Below are positions 1 to 11,852 of a DNA stretch of 64,000 nt, piece by piece. Positions within the stretch are counted from its first letter, which is position 1. The number at the start of each line of letters is the position of its first letter. The notes below the pieces were generated by a model that made no database searches, was not told the DNA's origin, and worked only from the letters and a program-made list of their open reading frames with translations. Source of the DNA: Podospora bellae-mahoneyi (lineage: Eukaryota; Ascomycota; Sordariomycetes; Sordariales; Podosporaceae). The translations under genes were made by a program, and so were the position numbers. The stretch spans positions 1,612,001 to 1,676,000 of the forward strand of contig NC_085886.1 in NCBI RefSeq assembly GCF_035222275.1, in the 5' to 3' direction.

Positions 1-83
1 GAATGGATTGATACGGCAAAAGGAGGGGGGAACTATGTTGTTTTTGGGAGGATGCATGCTGAAACTATGTCTTTTTTCTTTAG

Positions 84-388
84 CCCCGCCCCTGGGCTGC
101 TATCGAGCTCATCCACAAGGAGCCCGTCAGATGGACGCACGACCGGGTCGTTGCCTGCGACGGTGGCGGTGGTCCTGCCGGACACCCCAAGGTTTACATC
201 AACTTGGACAAGGCTGAGATTACGCCTTGCGGTTATTGCGGCCTTCCTTTTGTAAGTCTGACAAGGGCGCCACAGGGCAAGGAGCTACGGAAGCTACGGG
301 CAATAGACTGATATCATAATCACAGGCCAACGAGCATCACAGAAAGCACCTTGAGTCTCTCCCACAGACATCTTATCCCCTGGCTTAA
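84..388 (+). CDS. NDUFS6: NADH dehydrogenase zinc subunit (13 kDa-A/NDUFS6 type), 3' end
   Basis: Partial gene running in from the left edge. Bases 1-83 look like the end of an intron closing at TTTAG. Exon 84-251 reads on through [16 protein letters not shown], then [17 protein letters not shown] and CGYCGLPF. A 74-base intron follows (252-325, GTAAGT...CACAG), and exon 326-388 encodes [10 protein letters not shown] and the stop TAA. The pattern C...GHPK(V/I)(Y/F)IN...CxYCGLxF is the zinc-binding signature of the small matrix-arm subunit of mitochondrial complex I (zf-CHCC family; NDUFS6 in mammals, NUMM in Yarrowia). The Cys and His ligands are all present. This family is needed to assemble the N-module; that role comes from family knowledge. 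The 5' exons, including the mitochondrial presequence, lie outside the window. Confidence 0.93.
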
Positions 389-1703
389 ATGTAGACCAGA
401 AAAGGGGACATGGCGGGATGATGAGTTTGCGGGGTTGGTTGAGGCTCTGTACATATGTAACTTTGCCAATAGATGGCTTTCAGTTGCGCTTCAGAATGTT
501 AGACTGGGTGATTTTCTTTTTCCATTTCTACAAAGCAGGCAGAAGTCCCCGTGTGTTTGAGACAGTGCCAGGCTTACACTTCCTATTGATAAGGCAGTCA
601 AGGGGTACGTCATCCAGACTGGTGGTTTTGACCAAGTTACGTCCAACCGTGAGTTCCACAGTTGCGTTGGCTTGTAATGTCTTGCTCACCGCCGGCGAGT
701 TCTAGGCAGCCTATGACCACCCGGGCAGTATTTGAGGTTGGTCAAGAAGGGCATGGTTGAGCAAAGTGCTTACCTGACCTGCCTGTCACACTCCATCGAT
801 TTAGCTTTGTGACATCCGCAATGTCTCCGATGGTTGCTGTGCCACTTTGCTTTCTGGCAGGCATTGTACCATAGTTACATCAGGTATGCCGACTTTGGTG
901 CTACCTTTGGCATTTTGTCTTTGTTGATTTCTGATTTTGTGTTGGCGGGGAAACATTATTCTCAGTGTCTTTTGACTCCGTTTAGTGCCTGCTATATTGA
1001 CTTGTGAATTACTGAGAGCAAGTTGTGGGCCGGTCGGCCGAGATATCAAAACAGGCCAACGTCTAGACCCTCGAGGAAAGAAAGGGCACTTCGCAGTATA
1101 ACGCTATTTTGGGAGCCCAACGGTCATGTATGGGATGACACGAGGATCATATCCGCCTTTCTTTAACATCGCGCCTTTTGCATTTTCCAAGGGTGCTGAA
1201 CGTAACGTCGATGGCCACAACAACGGTTTCTTTCTTGACCTGTCCACAAATAAAACTCGGCTGTCCTTCTAGTGGTATCCGTCTTGACCGCTCCTCGTGT
1301 GGAGGATATAAGTACAAGTATTGGTGTCACAGCAAACATCTTTCAGACTTGGCATATCTATCACACCGGAAAGATGGGCGTGGTAAATGATGGCAGAGCA
1401 AGATAAAAAGAGCGGATAACCCAGCTGCTCTGGGCCATACCATCAAAGAGAAACACCATCTCTTAACTGTCGACTTGCCCCAGAGTAACTCTTACCACCG
1501 TACGGTTACTCAAGCACCTCACAGCCTCCATCTGAATATCAACAAAGCACGTGTGTTGAGCCGTCAACTGCGTTTGATACCCAGAGCTTCATCGGTGACA
1601 GTTTGCCAGGTGTATATTCGTCATCGTGTCTTCCCCTTCCATAGACTGACCTGACATCGCCAGAGACAAACCCTTTCCATCAGAAGAACATTCAGAACGC
1701 ACG
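389..1703. other. Intergenic, no gene seen
   Basis: This stretch holds the 3' flank of the complex I subunit gene and the promoter of the secreted-protein gene at 1704. No open frame longer than about 95 codons shows protein-like composition, and no splice-joined frame was convincing. A TATA-like GGATATAAG lies near 1305, too far upstream of 1704 to be assigned. A CACGTG core lies near 1548. Confidence 0.6.
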
Positions 1704-2501
1704 ATGTACTTCACCAACCTTATCCCCCTTGTGGCTGTGGCCTCAGCCGGCCCCTCATCCATCAACTACCTTCACCAGCTCTCCGCCGCCCTCGTCAAAC
1801 CAGCCAAACTCGTCCCCACAGCCCAGTTCAACTTTGCCCCGTATCAAGTCACCAACATCGCCCTCGACTGCAAGCGCCCCAACAACAAGACGAACTACTC
1901 TTGTGAACTTTACTGTAAGCCCACCTCCCCCCCACCTTTTCCCCCTTTACCCCTTCCCTATCTCGACCATCCCCCATCCCCCATGAAGTGGTGGTACTGA
2001 CGGTGTGCTGTGGAAGTCGCCCTCCACGACCCCAACTCGGTCCGTGAAAACAACGTCACCTCCTGCAGCTGCCACCACACCTGGTCCTGGGACGGGGTGA
2101 ACGGGTCCCTCAGCACGACCGACTGGCGGACCCCGGTGGCGGGGTACCAGCTTTGCTGGCACGACGACTGGACTTTCTTCAAGTCGTCGGTCCCGAGCTT
2201 TGAGCACCCGGGGAATTTCAGCTTGGAGGTAGCGCATACGTATCATGATGATGAGTAAGTTCTCTTCTCCGGGGGGACGATGGGGGGGTGGGTAAGGGGA
2301 AAGGGGGGTGGGGAGAAAGGGGCTGATTCGATGGGGGGGAAAATTAGGAACTTTACCGTGCCTTGGGACTATCCGACTACGATTGCGACGGGGGAGGTGA
2401 TTATATATGAGTATTATGAGGGGGTGAAGAAGCATGGGGATAACATTTGCTTGAGGGAGATGGGGCCGGTGAATGCGACTGTTGTGGGGATTTTGGACTA
2501 G
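1704..2501 (+). CDS. Small secreted cysteine-containing glycoprotein, unknown function
   Basis: Three exons: 1704-1914, 2017-2254 and 2348-2501, giving about 200 aa. The first intron has donor GTAAGC, a CTGAC branch site and an AAG acceptor; the second has GTAAGT and TTAG. The phases join cleanly (CELY-F-ALHDP and HDD-E-NFTVPW). The N-terminus MYFTNLIPLVAVASAG is a typical signal peptide. The mature part has six Cys (three possible disulfides) and seven N-glycosylation sequons (NKT, NYS, NVT, NGS, NFS, NFT, NAT), and ends with no membrane segment or GPI-type tail. I do not recognise the family. The features fit a secreted wall-associated or effector-like protein, but that is inference. The start is the first in-frame ATG, just before the hydrophobic segment. 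Confidence 0.8.
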
Positions 2502-4556
2502 AGTGAGGGATGGGGGAGACGTTGAGAGGGTGTTCTTGGGGGAGGGGTAATAGAGAGGTTATTGGTGATGGGTATTTGGGTGGGAGGGGTAGATTTTCAA
2601 TGGTCTGTATGACTTGGTGAAGGGACAGGAGTAAGAAGAGTGTCTTCAGTCCTATCTTATCAGTCCCCGAGATGTGGTGATGATGTGGTTGTATACTATG
2701 AAAGTCATGCTGAGATTTTGAGAAAGGTTAACTGTCACATGCCAGAGCCAGAGTAGGATATATTTCCGGAGTCATAATTTGACGATGAACACCACTGCCA
2801 TTCTGTTTTTTAACAGGTCTGGGAGTTCTGTGGCAGTGTTTGATATCGTGATAATCCAGGACATCTCACATATTCGTGAGTTGAAGATCCGAGTCTATCG
2901 AAACAACCATCCTGATTCTATTTCAAGAGCCTGTACCTGCCCTCACCGCCTCTCTCCAAGCTGAACCCTTTTTGATATCAGGTTTTCAAAAATCATCACT
3001 TCTCGTATTGAAAAAATGCTGGCGGTGGACTTTTCAGCAAGCCATGTTTGTTGCCGTCGTTGCCGTCGTTGTTGATGCTCACCCCCACTGAACCCTGAGG
3101 CTAGTGTAGTAGCGTTACGGAGCTTAGTGGCCTATATTTAGAACTTGGCTTCTGGGCTGAGTGAGTGGCCCCACATCTTTCCTAGCAAGCACAGAAGAGG
3201 GCTTTGACCTGGAGTAGAATGGAAGCTTGTCCAATTTTTTGGCACATGAAAAAGATGCAGGTTATCAAAAGGGGGGAGAGCAAGCGTCTGAAAGGAGTGG
3301 TGATCTGCGTGGTGAGGGTTTCTTTTTAGGCGACCGTTTTGTTCTTGGCTTTTTGGATGGAGGGGCAGTGAGATATGGCGGAATGCTACTGATAACCAAC
3401 GAGATTTGATGCTGTGGGAGATATGTACGGTAGATTGGAAGGAAATGATGGGGAGCTGTGATATGTTGCTCAATCTCTCTTGTATGCAGTGTTATAGTGG
3501 GTTGAGATCCTATCCCCGAGTTGAGGATACTTGGTACGGAGTAAGGGTTCTGTACACAGGCGTTTAGATATGGCGGGGGCGGCACAGCTTGCTGTAGTGC
3601 CGATGGGGTGGGTGGTGGAAGAGAGGCACAGATGGAGAGCAGAGGGTATCAATGCTGTGGAACAAACGGACTTCAGGTTGGCAGGTGTTGGGTATGATTG
3701 GTCTTTTTTCGAATCAAGATAGGTAAAGTCCAAGATGGTTCGGTGGTGAGGAGAGGTTGTAGTGAGGCATCGTCACTTGAAGCCCAAGGTTGGTGAAAGA
3801 AACCCCTTTTTGGCGCATATCTGATATACTGCTCGTCAACCTGAGGCAGAATACTGCAGACGGAATTAATTCCTTGATTGCCAACCTGCATCGTTTATTG
3901 AAGAGAACACAGACCAACTGCATGATAACATGGAAAGCGTCAAGAGGTTCGAGTCGTTCTGAAAAGACAGAACACAGCCCGGCTAGGCGTGAGAGGAGCT
4001 CCCCTTGAGCCCCTGTTCCCTGTCCTCCTGGAAGGCTGACGCCGCCAAATCATTGGACCTCCGTGCGGCTGCACCCTGCACGTCCGGCGCACCTGTTTGA
4101 GGGGCACGTCCACCGGGCAGTCTCGACAAGTGCATCAGCATCTTTGGGATGCCATTTCGTCTCATCTCATTCCCCTCCTCCACTGCTTCGGCCTGTCATC
4201 GCTACGGATAAACTACGCCGGATAACGCTGCGTAATTATTTGCTTTGTTGATCCTGGATTGCCCTTCAGGTTGCTACCTTGGCTTCCTTGTTCCCTACTA
4301 CCCTAAGCCCCAGCTCTGTCTGGCGTTGCGCTTGCTCTTTGCTTGGCCATCGTAACGCATCAGAAGGGTCACTCTGAGGTCGAGTCTGCGGCTTTTAGAC
4401 ATTGCGCACTCACCTTTTCATCCCGTCTTTTGGCTGTTAGACCCCGCTGCCAGCGCCGCACCGTCCGGCTCCCGGCGTGTGCTTTGTCGCAAACCAAATC
4501 ACCGGCACAAATACTTTGGACGGCCACACTCGCTTCTCCTCGCCAGCAGCGCAATA
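2502..4556. other. Intergenic, no gene seen
   Basis: About 2 kb between the secreted-protein gene and the Q-rich gene. Short frames on both strands lack family resemblance and splice continuity. A small imperfect repeat (TTGCCGTCG twice) lies near 3051-3072. From about 4200 the sequence becomes pyrimidine-rich and is probably the promoter and 5' leader of the gene starting at 4557. Confidence 0.55.
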
Positions 4557-7518
4557 ATGCCGTCCAGGAGTTATCCATGGTCTGGCAAGAACAATCGCTC
4601 TCAGCATAACCTCGTCGGCACCACAGCCGCCGAGGACGCTGGACAATCAGGGCAGCAGCCATCAGTTCCCGGATCAGCTGTGACGAACCCCCCGAGTGCG
4701 GGTGGGAGCGCTGCTGCAAACCCCCCCTCAGCCTCGCCCAACCCGACCTTCAGCTCTAGCGAATCCTTTCAGCACGACACCAGCAACAACCGGTCAAGCC
4801 ATCAACAACCTCCACCGCCTCCCCCCCATCTGGTCAGTATTTACGGGCAGTCCTGCCGGCCCTCTTGTCTCTTACTGACCTCCTTCTGTTACAGCTGCAG
4901 CACTCCAACAGTGTCTCGGGGGCAGCATTTGACTCGCGCCCGCCACGGGAGCACGATTACGCTGACCAGGTCTCGCGCTCCCAATCCCAACGCTATCCCC
5001 AGATCTCCCCCGTGACGACCCAACTTCACCATCACCACCCCCAGCAACAGCAGCACCAGCTGCAACAACATCAGCAGCAGCAGCAGCAGCAGCAGCAGGG
5101 TCAGCAGCAATCCCAACACTCGCCGCGCCACTCGCACCCGTTCGGATCCGGGTCTGCTGAAGATCTCTCGGCCGCGGGCGGACAAAGCATCTCGTCCCCC
5201 ATAACTGGGCCCCCGCAACCCCTCTTTAGCCAGCAACAGCAGCAACCCCCGCCAGCACCACAAAAGCAAAAATCGTCCACTCGCAAGCTGGTCAAGAACA
5301 TCTTCAGTCGCGACCACGCACCCCAGGTTCCGCAAAACAATTACAACAGTCCTCCCGGCGTTAACCGTAGAAATTCGAAGCGCGTGAGCCTTCCCCCGCC
5401 AGCACCACCAAGCCTCCGGACTGGTCTCACCCAGGTGTCCCAAGTCTCGCTCGACCAGCAACAGCTCGATTGGCAGAACCAGGCGCCTCCATCTCAACCA
5501 TCCCCATTGCAAGGCGTAGGAGACTTCCGCGAGTCGTACGTGATTGACGGATCTGACCAAGAGTTACACCTGCAGAACCCCCACGATATCCAACAGCATC
5601 CCACCATACGGCCTGTTCCCCCTTTGGACTCGGACAACTCGCCTTACTCGGCTGACGAAAGTGCATACCGTCGACATCAGGGCCACTTTCAGCACAACGA
5701 CCACACACCGCCCGAGCAGCAATACGGGCAGGCCATTTTCGAACCGCAACCCAACCAGCAATTGTCCCCTCATTCGCAACAACAACAACAACAGCACCCT
5801 CACCTCCAACAGCAGCAGCAACAGCAGCAGCAGTACCACTATTCAAGCCCGCAGCAGTCACAATACCAGAGCGGATTTAGTGGACATCTAGCCAATCCCC
5901 AACAGCAGAATCCCGAGACGATTTCGCAACTGTCGCATGAGTCTCCTGTTACCGACTCAGACCAGCGTTCGGCGTCGAACATCCAAGCTCAGAGTTCGCA
6001 GACGTCCTCGGCGGTAAGCTACCCACATCAGGCACAGGATATCCCCGGCCGGCCGAATCCACAATCGGCGGCGCAAGGTCAAGCCCCGCAGCAACAACCA
6101 CAGTCCATGGCTCCACCCACAGGCGGACAACCCCCGGCACGACGATCCCAAGAGGCAGACAAAGGACTACGGGACCCTGCCCAAGCCCCGCCTGGGCCAC
6201 CGCCCAGCTATCGCCAGAGCCAGCAACCCAACATGAACAACCCCTTACCACAGCCTCCTAATGCCCCTGGGGCGAACCCGGCTTTCCGGACGAGCAATGT
6301 ACCAGATAGACAGTTTGACGGGCCAGGGGATATTGCAGGTCGCAACAGCCCTCAACCTCCACCAAGCGACCGTGGAGAAGACCCAGATAAGGCGTTTAAA
6401 GACCTTTGTACGACCAGTTGTACTCTCCTATTCCGGCCTGTACAAACTCAGCTAACCATGCAATAGTGACCAAGTACAAGAATGTAAAGCGTCTCTATTT
6501 TGACGGGAAGAAGGAGATTGAGCAATTGAGTGGCCAAGTTGAGCAACTTCAAAACGCCATTGCCAACCAGCGAATGTCTCAGAGCCGAACCTCTCTCGAC
6601 GATAGCGAGTACTCGACCCGCTTTAACCGCCTCAATGGCGCCATCAATAACCTCTCGTTCAACATTCGAAAGGACTGGCAATCACTTCCGCAGTGGCTAG
6701 TCCCCTATGTTAGCCCAGAAGCGCTCAAGACGGGCAAACAAGAGATGACAGCTGTTGGGAGGGCGGTAATAACCCGGTGGCTCGTAGAAGAAATCTTCAA
6801 CCGGTGTTTTCACCCGGGTCTCGAGCCTGAGCTGAGTCGGCAGCTGAAGATGATTGAGCGGAACATTAGAAACTTTAGCTACACGTTGAGCAGTCAAGAG
6901 GAGTATGATGCGCTGACAAGCAAGGTGGTGAGCTGGCGCATGGCTACGCTGGAAGGGTTGCAAGACGCTCTGCGCAGTGGGGAGGCGGTAAACTACAAGG
7001 CCGATTTCACTCGGCGAGCGACGACGGACCTGACGGCATCTCTGTTTCACCATTTGTCGAACCCACCGCCGCCTGGCGTAGATGGCAGTGCCAGTATGAT
7101 TGTGGAGCTAGCCGTGGGCATTGCGGCCAACCTGCCGCTAGAGAGCCGCGATGTTGCCATCACCTATCCATTGCCGGAGTCACCTATTCAGCCGGACATC
7201 ATGGAGGTTGAGAAGCAAGGGCTTCCGGCTCTGGAGGCCCGGCCGGCAGAGGGAGATGACGAGGGTGCAGGTGATGAGAAAGAGGGCGGAGGAAAAGACA
7301 AAGATGCCCGGCGCAATGACAAGTCCAGAGCGGGCATGTTGAGCGTGCTAGGCGGAGGTGGGAGCACGCCGGGGAGCAGAAAGGGGAGTGTCGTGGATGC
7401 GAACCAGATTGCACCACCGTCCAAGGACGGGGGCAAGGTTCGCTTTGCCGGGTTCGTTGCTGTTGAGGTCAGGGGTCGCCAGGTGCTAATTAAGGCTCCG
7501 GTCTGGACGCTGGCCTGA
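4557..7518 (+). CDS. Long Q/P-rich conserved fungal protein with helical C-terminal domain
   Basis: Three exons: 4557-4832, 4895-6407 and 6467-7518, about 946 aa. Intron 1 has donor GTCAGT, branch TACTGAC and TTACAG; intron 2 has GTACGA, branch GCTAAC and AATAG. The starting ATG (MPSRSYPW) is the first in frame with the spliced product. Residues 1 to about 600 are disordered, dominated by Q, P, S and N, with polyQ runs encoded near 5041-5098 and 5772-5835. After the second intron comes a compact, probably conserved region (KYKNVKRLYFDGKKEIEQL, then a coiled-coil-like stretch and an alpha-helical domain around VTRWLVEEIFNRCF-like sequence) of some 250 residues. The tail is acidic and lysine-rich. 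I do not recognise a named family. The tract suggests a scaffold or regulatory protein, without further support. Confidence 0.85.
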
Positions 7519-8276
7519 AGTTGATGAAAAGCTTGCGAGAAATGCATGTCTTTTTTTGGAATTTTGGAGAGAAGTGCGTGGGTGATACCACTGGACTGAA
7601 AAGGGGGCGAGAGGTATATGACCGAGATATGGCTCGGCAGACGGATGGGGTGGAAGTTTCAAGGAAGAAGCCTCAAGAGATAATTTTTCCTTTTTACGGT
7701 TTTTTTCTGTATCTGACTGACGATGAATATGGAAAGAAATTTGGAATGATATCCCTTCTCTTTTCTCCGAGATCAAGGGGAGACAAAGCTTTTTTTGTAT
7801 AAATTTTACAGTTGCACTTACACCCACCAGAAGCCAAAGCTAAGCTTTTGTATGCTTGGCTTGATGTCTATTTTTACGTAAAATATGTCTTGTGTTGTGA
7901 GAGCTTTATGGAACAAATTGGTCATCGCCAGCACTGGATTTGAAATAAGCTTCCACCACAGCTTCGGGGTGGTTTGTGTGCGTGTAACCACAGGACTGAA
8001 AGTGGGGGGGGAAGGGACGGGCTTGAAGCAAGTTGGGACGGGAAAAAAGGAGGGGTTGGTTGTCAGCTTTGGGGTTTACCGCTTTCCACTTTGGGGGATA
8101 ATTAGGCCCCACCACTCAGGATTTCGCGCGCGCGCGCAATTTACTGCCGGGGGTTTGAGAATTATGGGATTTGGTGACCCCGCGATGCGCCTGTGGGAAT
8201 AGCTTCAGGTTTGCGACAGCTGAGAATTTCTTTTTGTTTCCGGTTGGAAAAAAGACAGCAGAGGAGGAAAAACAAA
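7519..8276. other. Intergenic: 3' flank and EFM4 promoter
   Basis: AT-rich 3' flank of the Q-rich gene, then the upstream region of the methyltransferase gene. An alternating CG run of 13 bases sits at 8125-8137, about 140 bases upstream of the next ATG. No coding frame was supported. Confidence 0.6.
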
Positions 8277-9143
8277 ATGGCCGAGTCTAAGCCTGCACAT
8301 CTTGAGCCTTCCAAGTTGGGGACAAAAGCTTAGTATGCTGATTGAGCCCCTTCATTTTGTTCAGCCCTCCGTCCTCAACCCCCCTGCTAACGACTTGAAC
8401 ATAGCTGGGACGCCCTCTACACAACCGAGCTGACAACCCACACCTCCGACCCCTCGCTAGAGGGCACAGTCTGGTTCGACGACTCGGACGCCGAGGCCAA
8501 GATCCTGTCCTACCTCTCCCCCAACCGCGACGACTCGGACTCTGACAACGAAGACGACAACCACCCCCCCAACCCGCACCCGCACGACCTCACCCCCAGC
8601 ACAGCCTCCATCCTAGACCTAGGCTGCGGCAACGGGTCCCTCCTCTTCTCCCTCCGCGACGACGGCTGGTCCGGCCACCTGTTGGGAGTCGACTACTCCC
8701 CCCACTCCATCTCCCTCGCCAAATCCATTGCCCAGTCCCGCGACAATGAAGATCTCAAGAGTGTAGAGTTCAAAGTCTGGGACGTCCTAAACGGCGACAT
8801 CCCCTCCATCTCCCCCCCAACCGGCTGGGACCTCGTCCTCGACAAAGGCACCTTCGACGCCGTCTCCCTCTCCTCCGAAACCGACTCCCTCGGCCGCAGG
8901 ATCAACGAGGGCTACGGCGAGCGCGTCCTCCAGCTCCTCAAGACGGGCGGCGTCTTTCTCGTCACGTCCTGCAACTGGACCGAGACCGAACTCCGCACCT
9001 GGTTCGAGACCTCGACCGCCCCCAACGACGAAAAGACCAAACTGAAAATGGCAGGCAGGGTAGACTATCCTAGTTTCAGCTTTGGGGGTGTCAAAGGGCA
9101 GACCATCTCGACGCTGTGTTTTGAAAAGGTCGTTGTTGAGTAG
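8277..9143 (+). CDS. EFM4: EFM4-type protein-lysine methyltransferase (eEF1A)
   Basis: Two exons: 8277-8332 and 8405-9143, 264 aa. The intron (GTATGC donor, CATAG acceptor) splits Tyr-19, rebuilding GTKAYWDALYTTEL, the conserved N-terminal motif of the EFM4/METTL10 family. Motif I (ILDLGCGNG) lies at about residues 88-96, followed by GVDYSPHSI, a motif II-like DLVLDKGTFD, and a seven-beta-strand methyltransferase core ending in ISTLCFEK. In yeast this family methylates a lysine of translation elongation factor eEF1A in the cytosol. Specificity here is inferred from the family. An acidic low-complexity insert (DDSDSDNEDD) sits before motif I and is probably a loop. Codons are strongly C-ending. 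It converges on the PP2A scaffold gene. Confidence 0.92.
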
Positions 9144-9616
9144 AGACCAACATTAAAACGACAAAAACAAAACAAAAATAGAAATAAATGATACCCAGGG
9201 GTTTGATTCCATCGAGTGAGAAAAAAAAAGGGTCTATTGGTATAACTCGGTTACTTTATGCCCCCCTTCACCTTCATCTCCCCCCTATTCGCGATCCATA
9301 CAACTGCAAACAAAGACCATTTTTTGGCTGTAAACCTGTACACTCACCACTAACCCACCCAGCTCACAGTAACCTCAACATGCCATAACCGCTGCTTCGC
9401 TTTCGTTTTGTTTTCCACTTCCAGTACACAACCTCCCCTGATGCAGAACTGTACGCTGGGAAGGCTCATCGAGCGACCCAAACAAGCTCAAGGGCGCATA
9501 TGCGCGCGTAAATCGGATGCTGACCTAGGACAGATGGGATACAAATATAGATGGGGACGGGCCGGGGGAAAAGTTGTTGAATTGGATATGGGAATTGCTT
9601 CATTAAAGTTCTTGCT
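9144..9616. other. Convergent 3' flanks
   Basis: This 473-base spacer separates two converging stop codons (9143 on + and 9617 on -). It is A-rich just after the EFM4 stop and contains no supported gene. It presumably holds both 3' UTRs and polyadenylation signals. Confidence 0.6.
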
Positions 9617-11852
9617 CTATGGTGATGTGTTCATCGGGTCCCCGCCAACCGCAGGAGGAGCCCCACTGGCGGCCGCGATAGCTTGGGCGGCGAAGAACCT
9701 GACGTCGATATCTTCATCGTCCTTGAGTTTCTCGAGGCATGGCAGGACACGCTCATCAATCAGCCCCTGGCCCCGTGGGGATGCGGTGAAAGGAGCACCA
9801 GCCTTCTCAAGAGTGAAAATGGTACCTTCGGCGGGCAACCTGCGAAGGACACCGATGATTATGGTGTACGTCTTCGCGACATTAAACCGGATGTTGGGGA
9901 TAGCATCACCGGTCAGCTTCTCAAGCATGGGAAGAATGCTGTCGGCGACTACATCCAAGGTGACAACGCTGGCCAAGGTCTGTCGATGCTGTCAGCACTC
10001 ACTCATAATGACACTCAGAGAGGAAGCTCAACTCACCGAGATAGCAAAACATGTGGTCATCCTGTACAGGTAATTTGGGTGTCTACCCATCTCCATAACC
10101 TTTGGAATGATGTTTTGGCTGGCCCACTCAACACCAAAGACCTCTGTCAACCTCTTAAGGTTGTGAGTAGCAGCCTCACGGATGGAGAAGACGGTATCGC
10201 CAAGCCAGCCCATGCAAAGGCTGCTGAGCTTCTCGTTAAAGAACCCAACACCCAGCTGGCCGGCAAGCAAGGGCATGTGCCCAATTATGGCCAAACGAAC
10301 ACGCCACTGCTTGTCCTCGGCAAGGTGAACAATGGCTGGAAGAAGGGACTCGGAGAGCCGGTCGATGCCGATAACCTTATTTACCAGCTCGAGCTTAGAA
10401 ATGATGTGAAGACGGACTTCCGGAAACTCATCCTTGAGCATCTGAATGAACATGGGCAACAGATGATCAATGGTTCTGTATGCTGATTAGCGAGTGCGTC
10501 CTGAGACCAATCACGACTGACGTACTCTTGCTTCCCGAGGATGGGCGCGAGGCCACTGATTTGTGTACCAAGAGCGGCACGGACATGTTGAGAGGTATCG
10601 TTGACAAGTGTCTCGATTGTTTCCAAGACTTCACTCAGCACAAGCTCTCTGGGTATCAGGGTGCAGAAGCCCGGAATCTGGCCTGCTATGGCCGTCCGCA
10701 CCTCAGCCTCGTGGTCCTTGAGCAGCTTCACAAAAGCAGGGACCATGTCTCTGGTCAGAACTTCCTCATCCACAGCTTTGGCAATCTGTGGTCTAGTTAG
10801 CCATGCTCCTGTGAACGTCGAGCAAGGTCATACACACCTTTTCGAACCTGTCTGCAACCATGTACCGAACTCTCCAGCTCTTGTCCTCAATCAAGCTACG
10901 AAGCGAGCTCAGAAGAACGCCATGGCTGGCTTGCTGCTCCTTGGGAACACTCTCGGCAATGGCACCCAGGATCTCAACCGTAAGGAGTCTGACACTGTCT
11001 TGATCGTCCGTCACAAGGTGCTGAAACTGAGGGATCATTTCTGAGATGACGAGCGGGGGAGCAATCTCCTTTACAAACTTGGCCATATTAGTGGCAGCCT
11101 GGCGGCGCACCATGGGTGTTTCGTCGTGGACAAGCTGTGAGAAGGCTTGACGGAGCTGTAGCTTTGTTTCTTCGCTGACCTTGGCGTAAGGAGACGCGTA
11201 CAGACCGCACGCTGAGACTTTGGAAGTGAACCAATCCGCCTTAGAGAGTCTGAACACCAGCGGAATGAAATACTCCTCGATTTGATGCGCATCGAGATCA
11301 ACGCAGATCTTGTTCAGCGACTCGACAGCCTAGAGACAGCAGAGGTCAGTCCATGTCCCTTGCGATCCTGGAAAGCGGCATCGGAATCGCCTACCTTGTC
11401 CCTTACAACGGGCTCTTCTATGGCAGCAAGGTTCTCAAGGGGAGACAGCAGAACGTGACCCCACTCCGGACCGCCGACATAGTCGATAAACTTTCCCAGC
11501 TCGCCGCTGAGGGCCACAAGAACCTCATCTTCGTCTTCGACACTTTCTGCAGCAAGAAGCAGGTTAGTGTTTCGTCCATCTACCAAGAAGAGTGCACCAA
11601 ACGGGATGGGGCTGGCTGACCGTCGAGAAAGGGGATGAGCTCGTCGCGAGTGCGCTCAGGGCCCAACGCAAGAGCAATGGTCGAGAGTCGGTGAATCGCG
11701 TTGAGGCGAAGCAGGACATCGTCGTGCTGGGAGAAAAAGTTAACCAACAAAAGGCCACAAGACTGGGAGCTTTGTCACCGCCATACCTTCAATTCATCGA
11801 TCAAGACGGCGATGGGATAGAGCTCATCGCTGGGGTTGGTTGCATCAGCCAT
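9617..11852 (-). CDS. TPD3: PP2A scaffold subunit A (PR65/TPD3)
   Basis: Seven exons on the minus strand: 11852-11787, 11726-11621, 11546-11395, 11329-10838, 10785-10526, 10475-10037 and 9979-9617, giving 625 aa. Every junction keeps the frame, with branch sites such as GTTAAC, ACTAAC and GCTAAC visible. The product begins [20 protein letters not shown] and is an array of HEAT repeats, with family hallmarks such as [44 protein letters not shown] and PNYLYRMTT. The family is the structural A subunit of protein phosphatase 2A, which bridges catalytic and B-type regulatory subunits in cytoplasm and nucleus. Length is close to yeast Tpd3 (635) and a little above human PR65 (589). The C-terminus extends slightly with a [10 protein letters not shown] tail. 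Confidence 0.96.

Noticed and set aside
4889-5560. 223-codon minus-strand frame with leucine runs
   Set aside because: Antisense of the CAG/CAA repeats of the Q-rich protein; runs of Leu follow mechanically from polyQ codons.
9683-10486. 267-codon plus-strand frame
   Set aside because: Antisense of the HEAT repeats of the PP2A scaffold gene, whose spliced minus-strand product is unmistakable.
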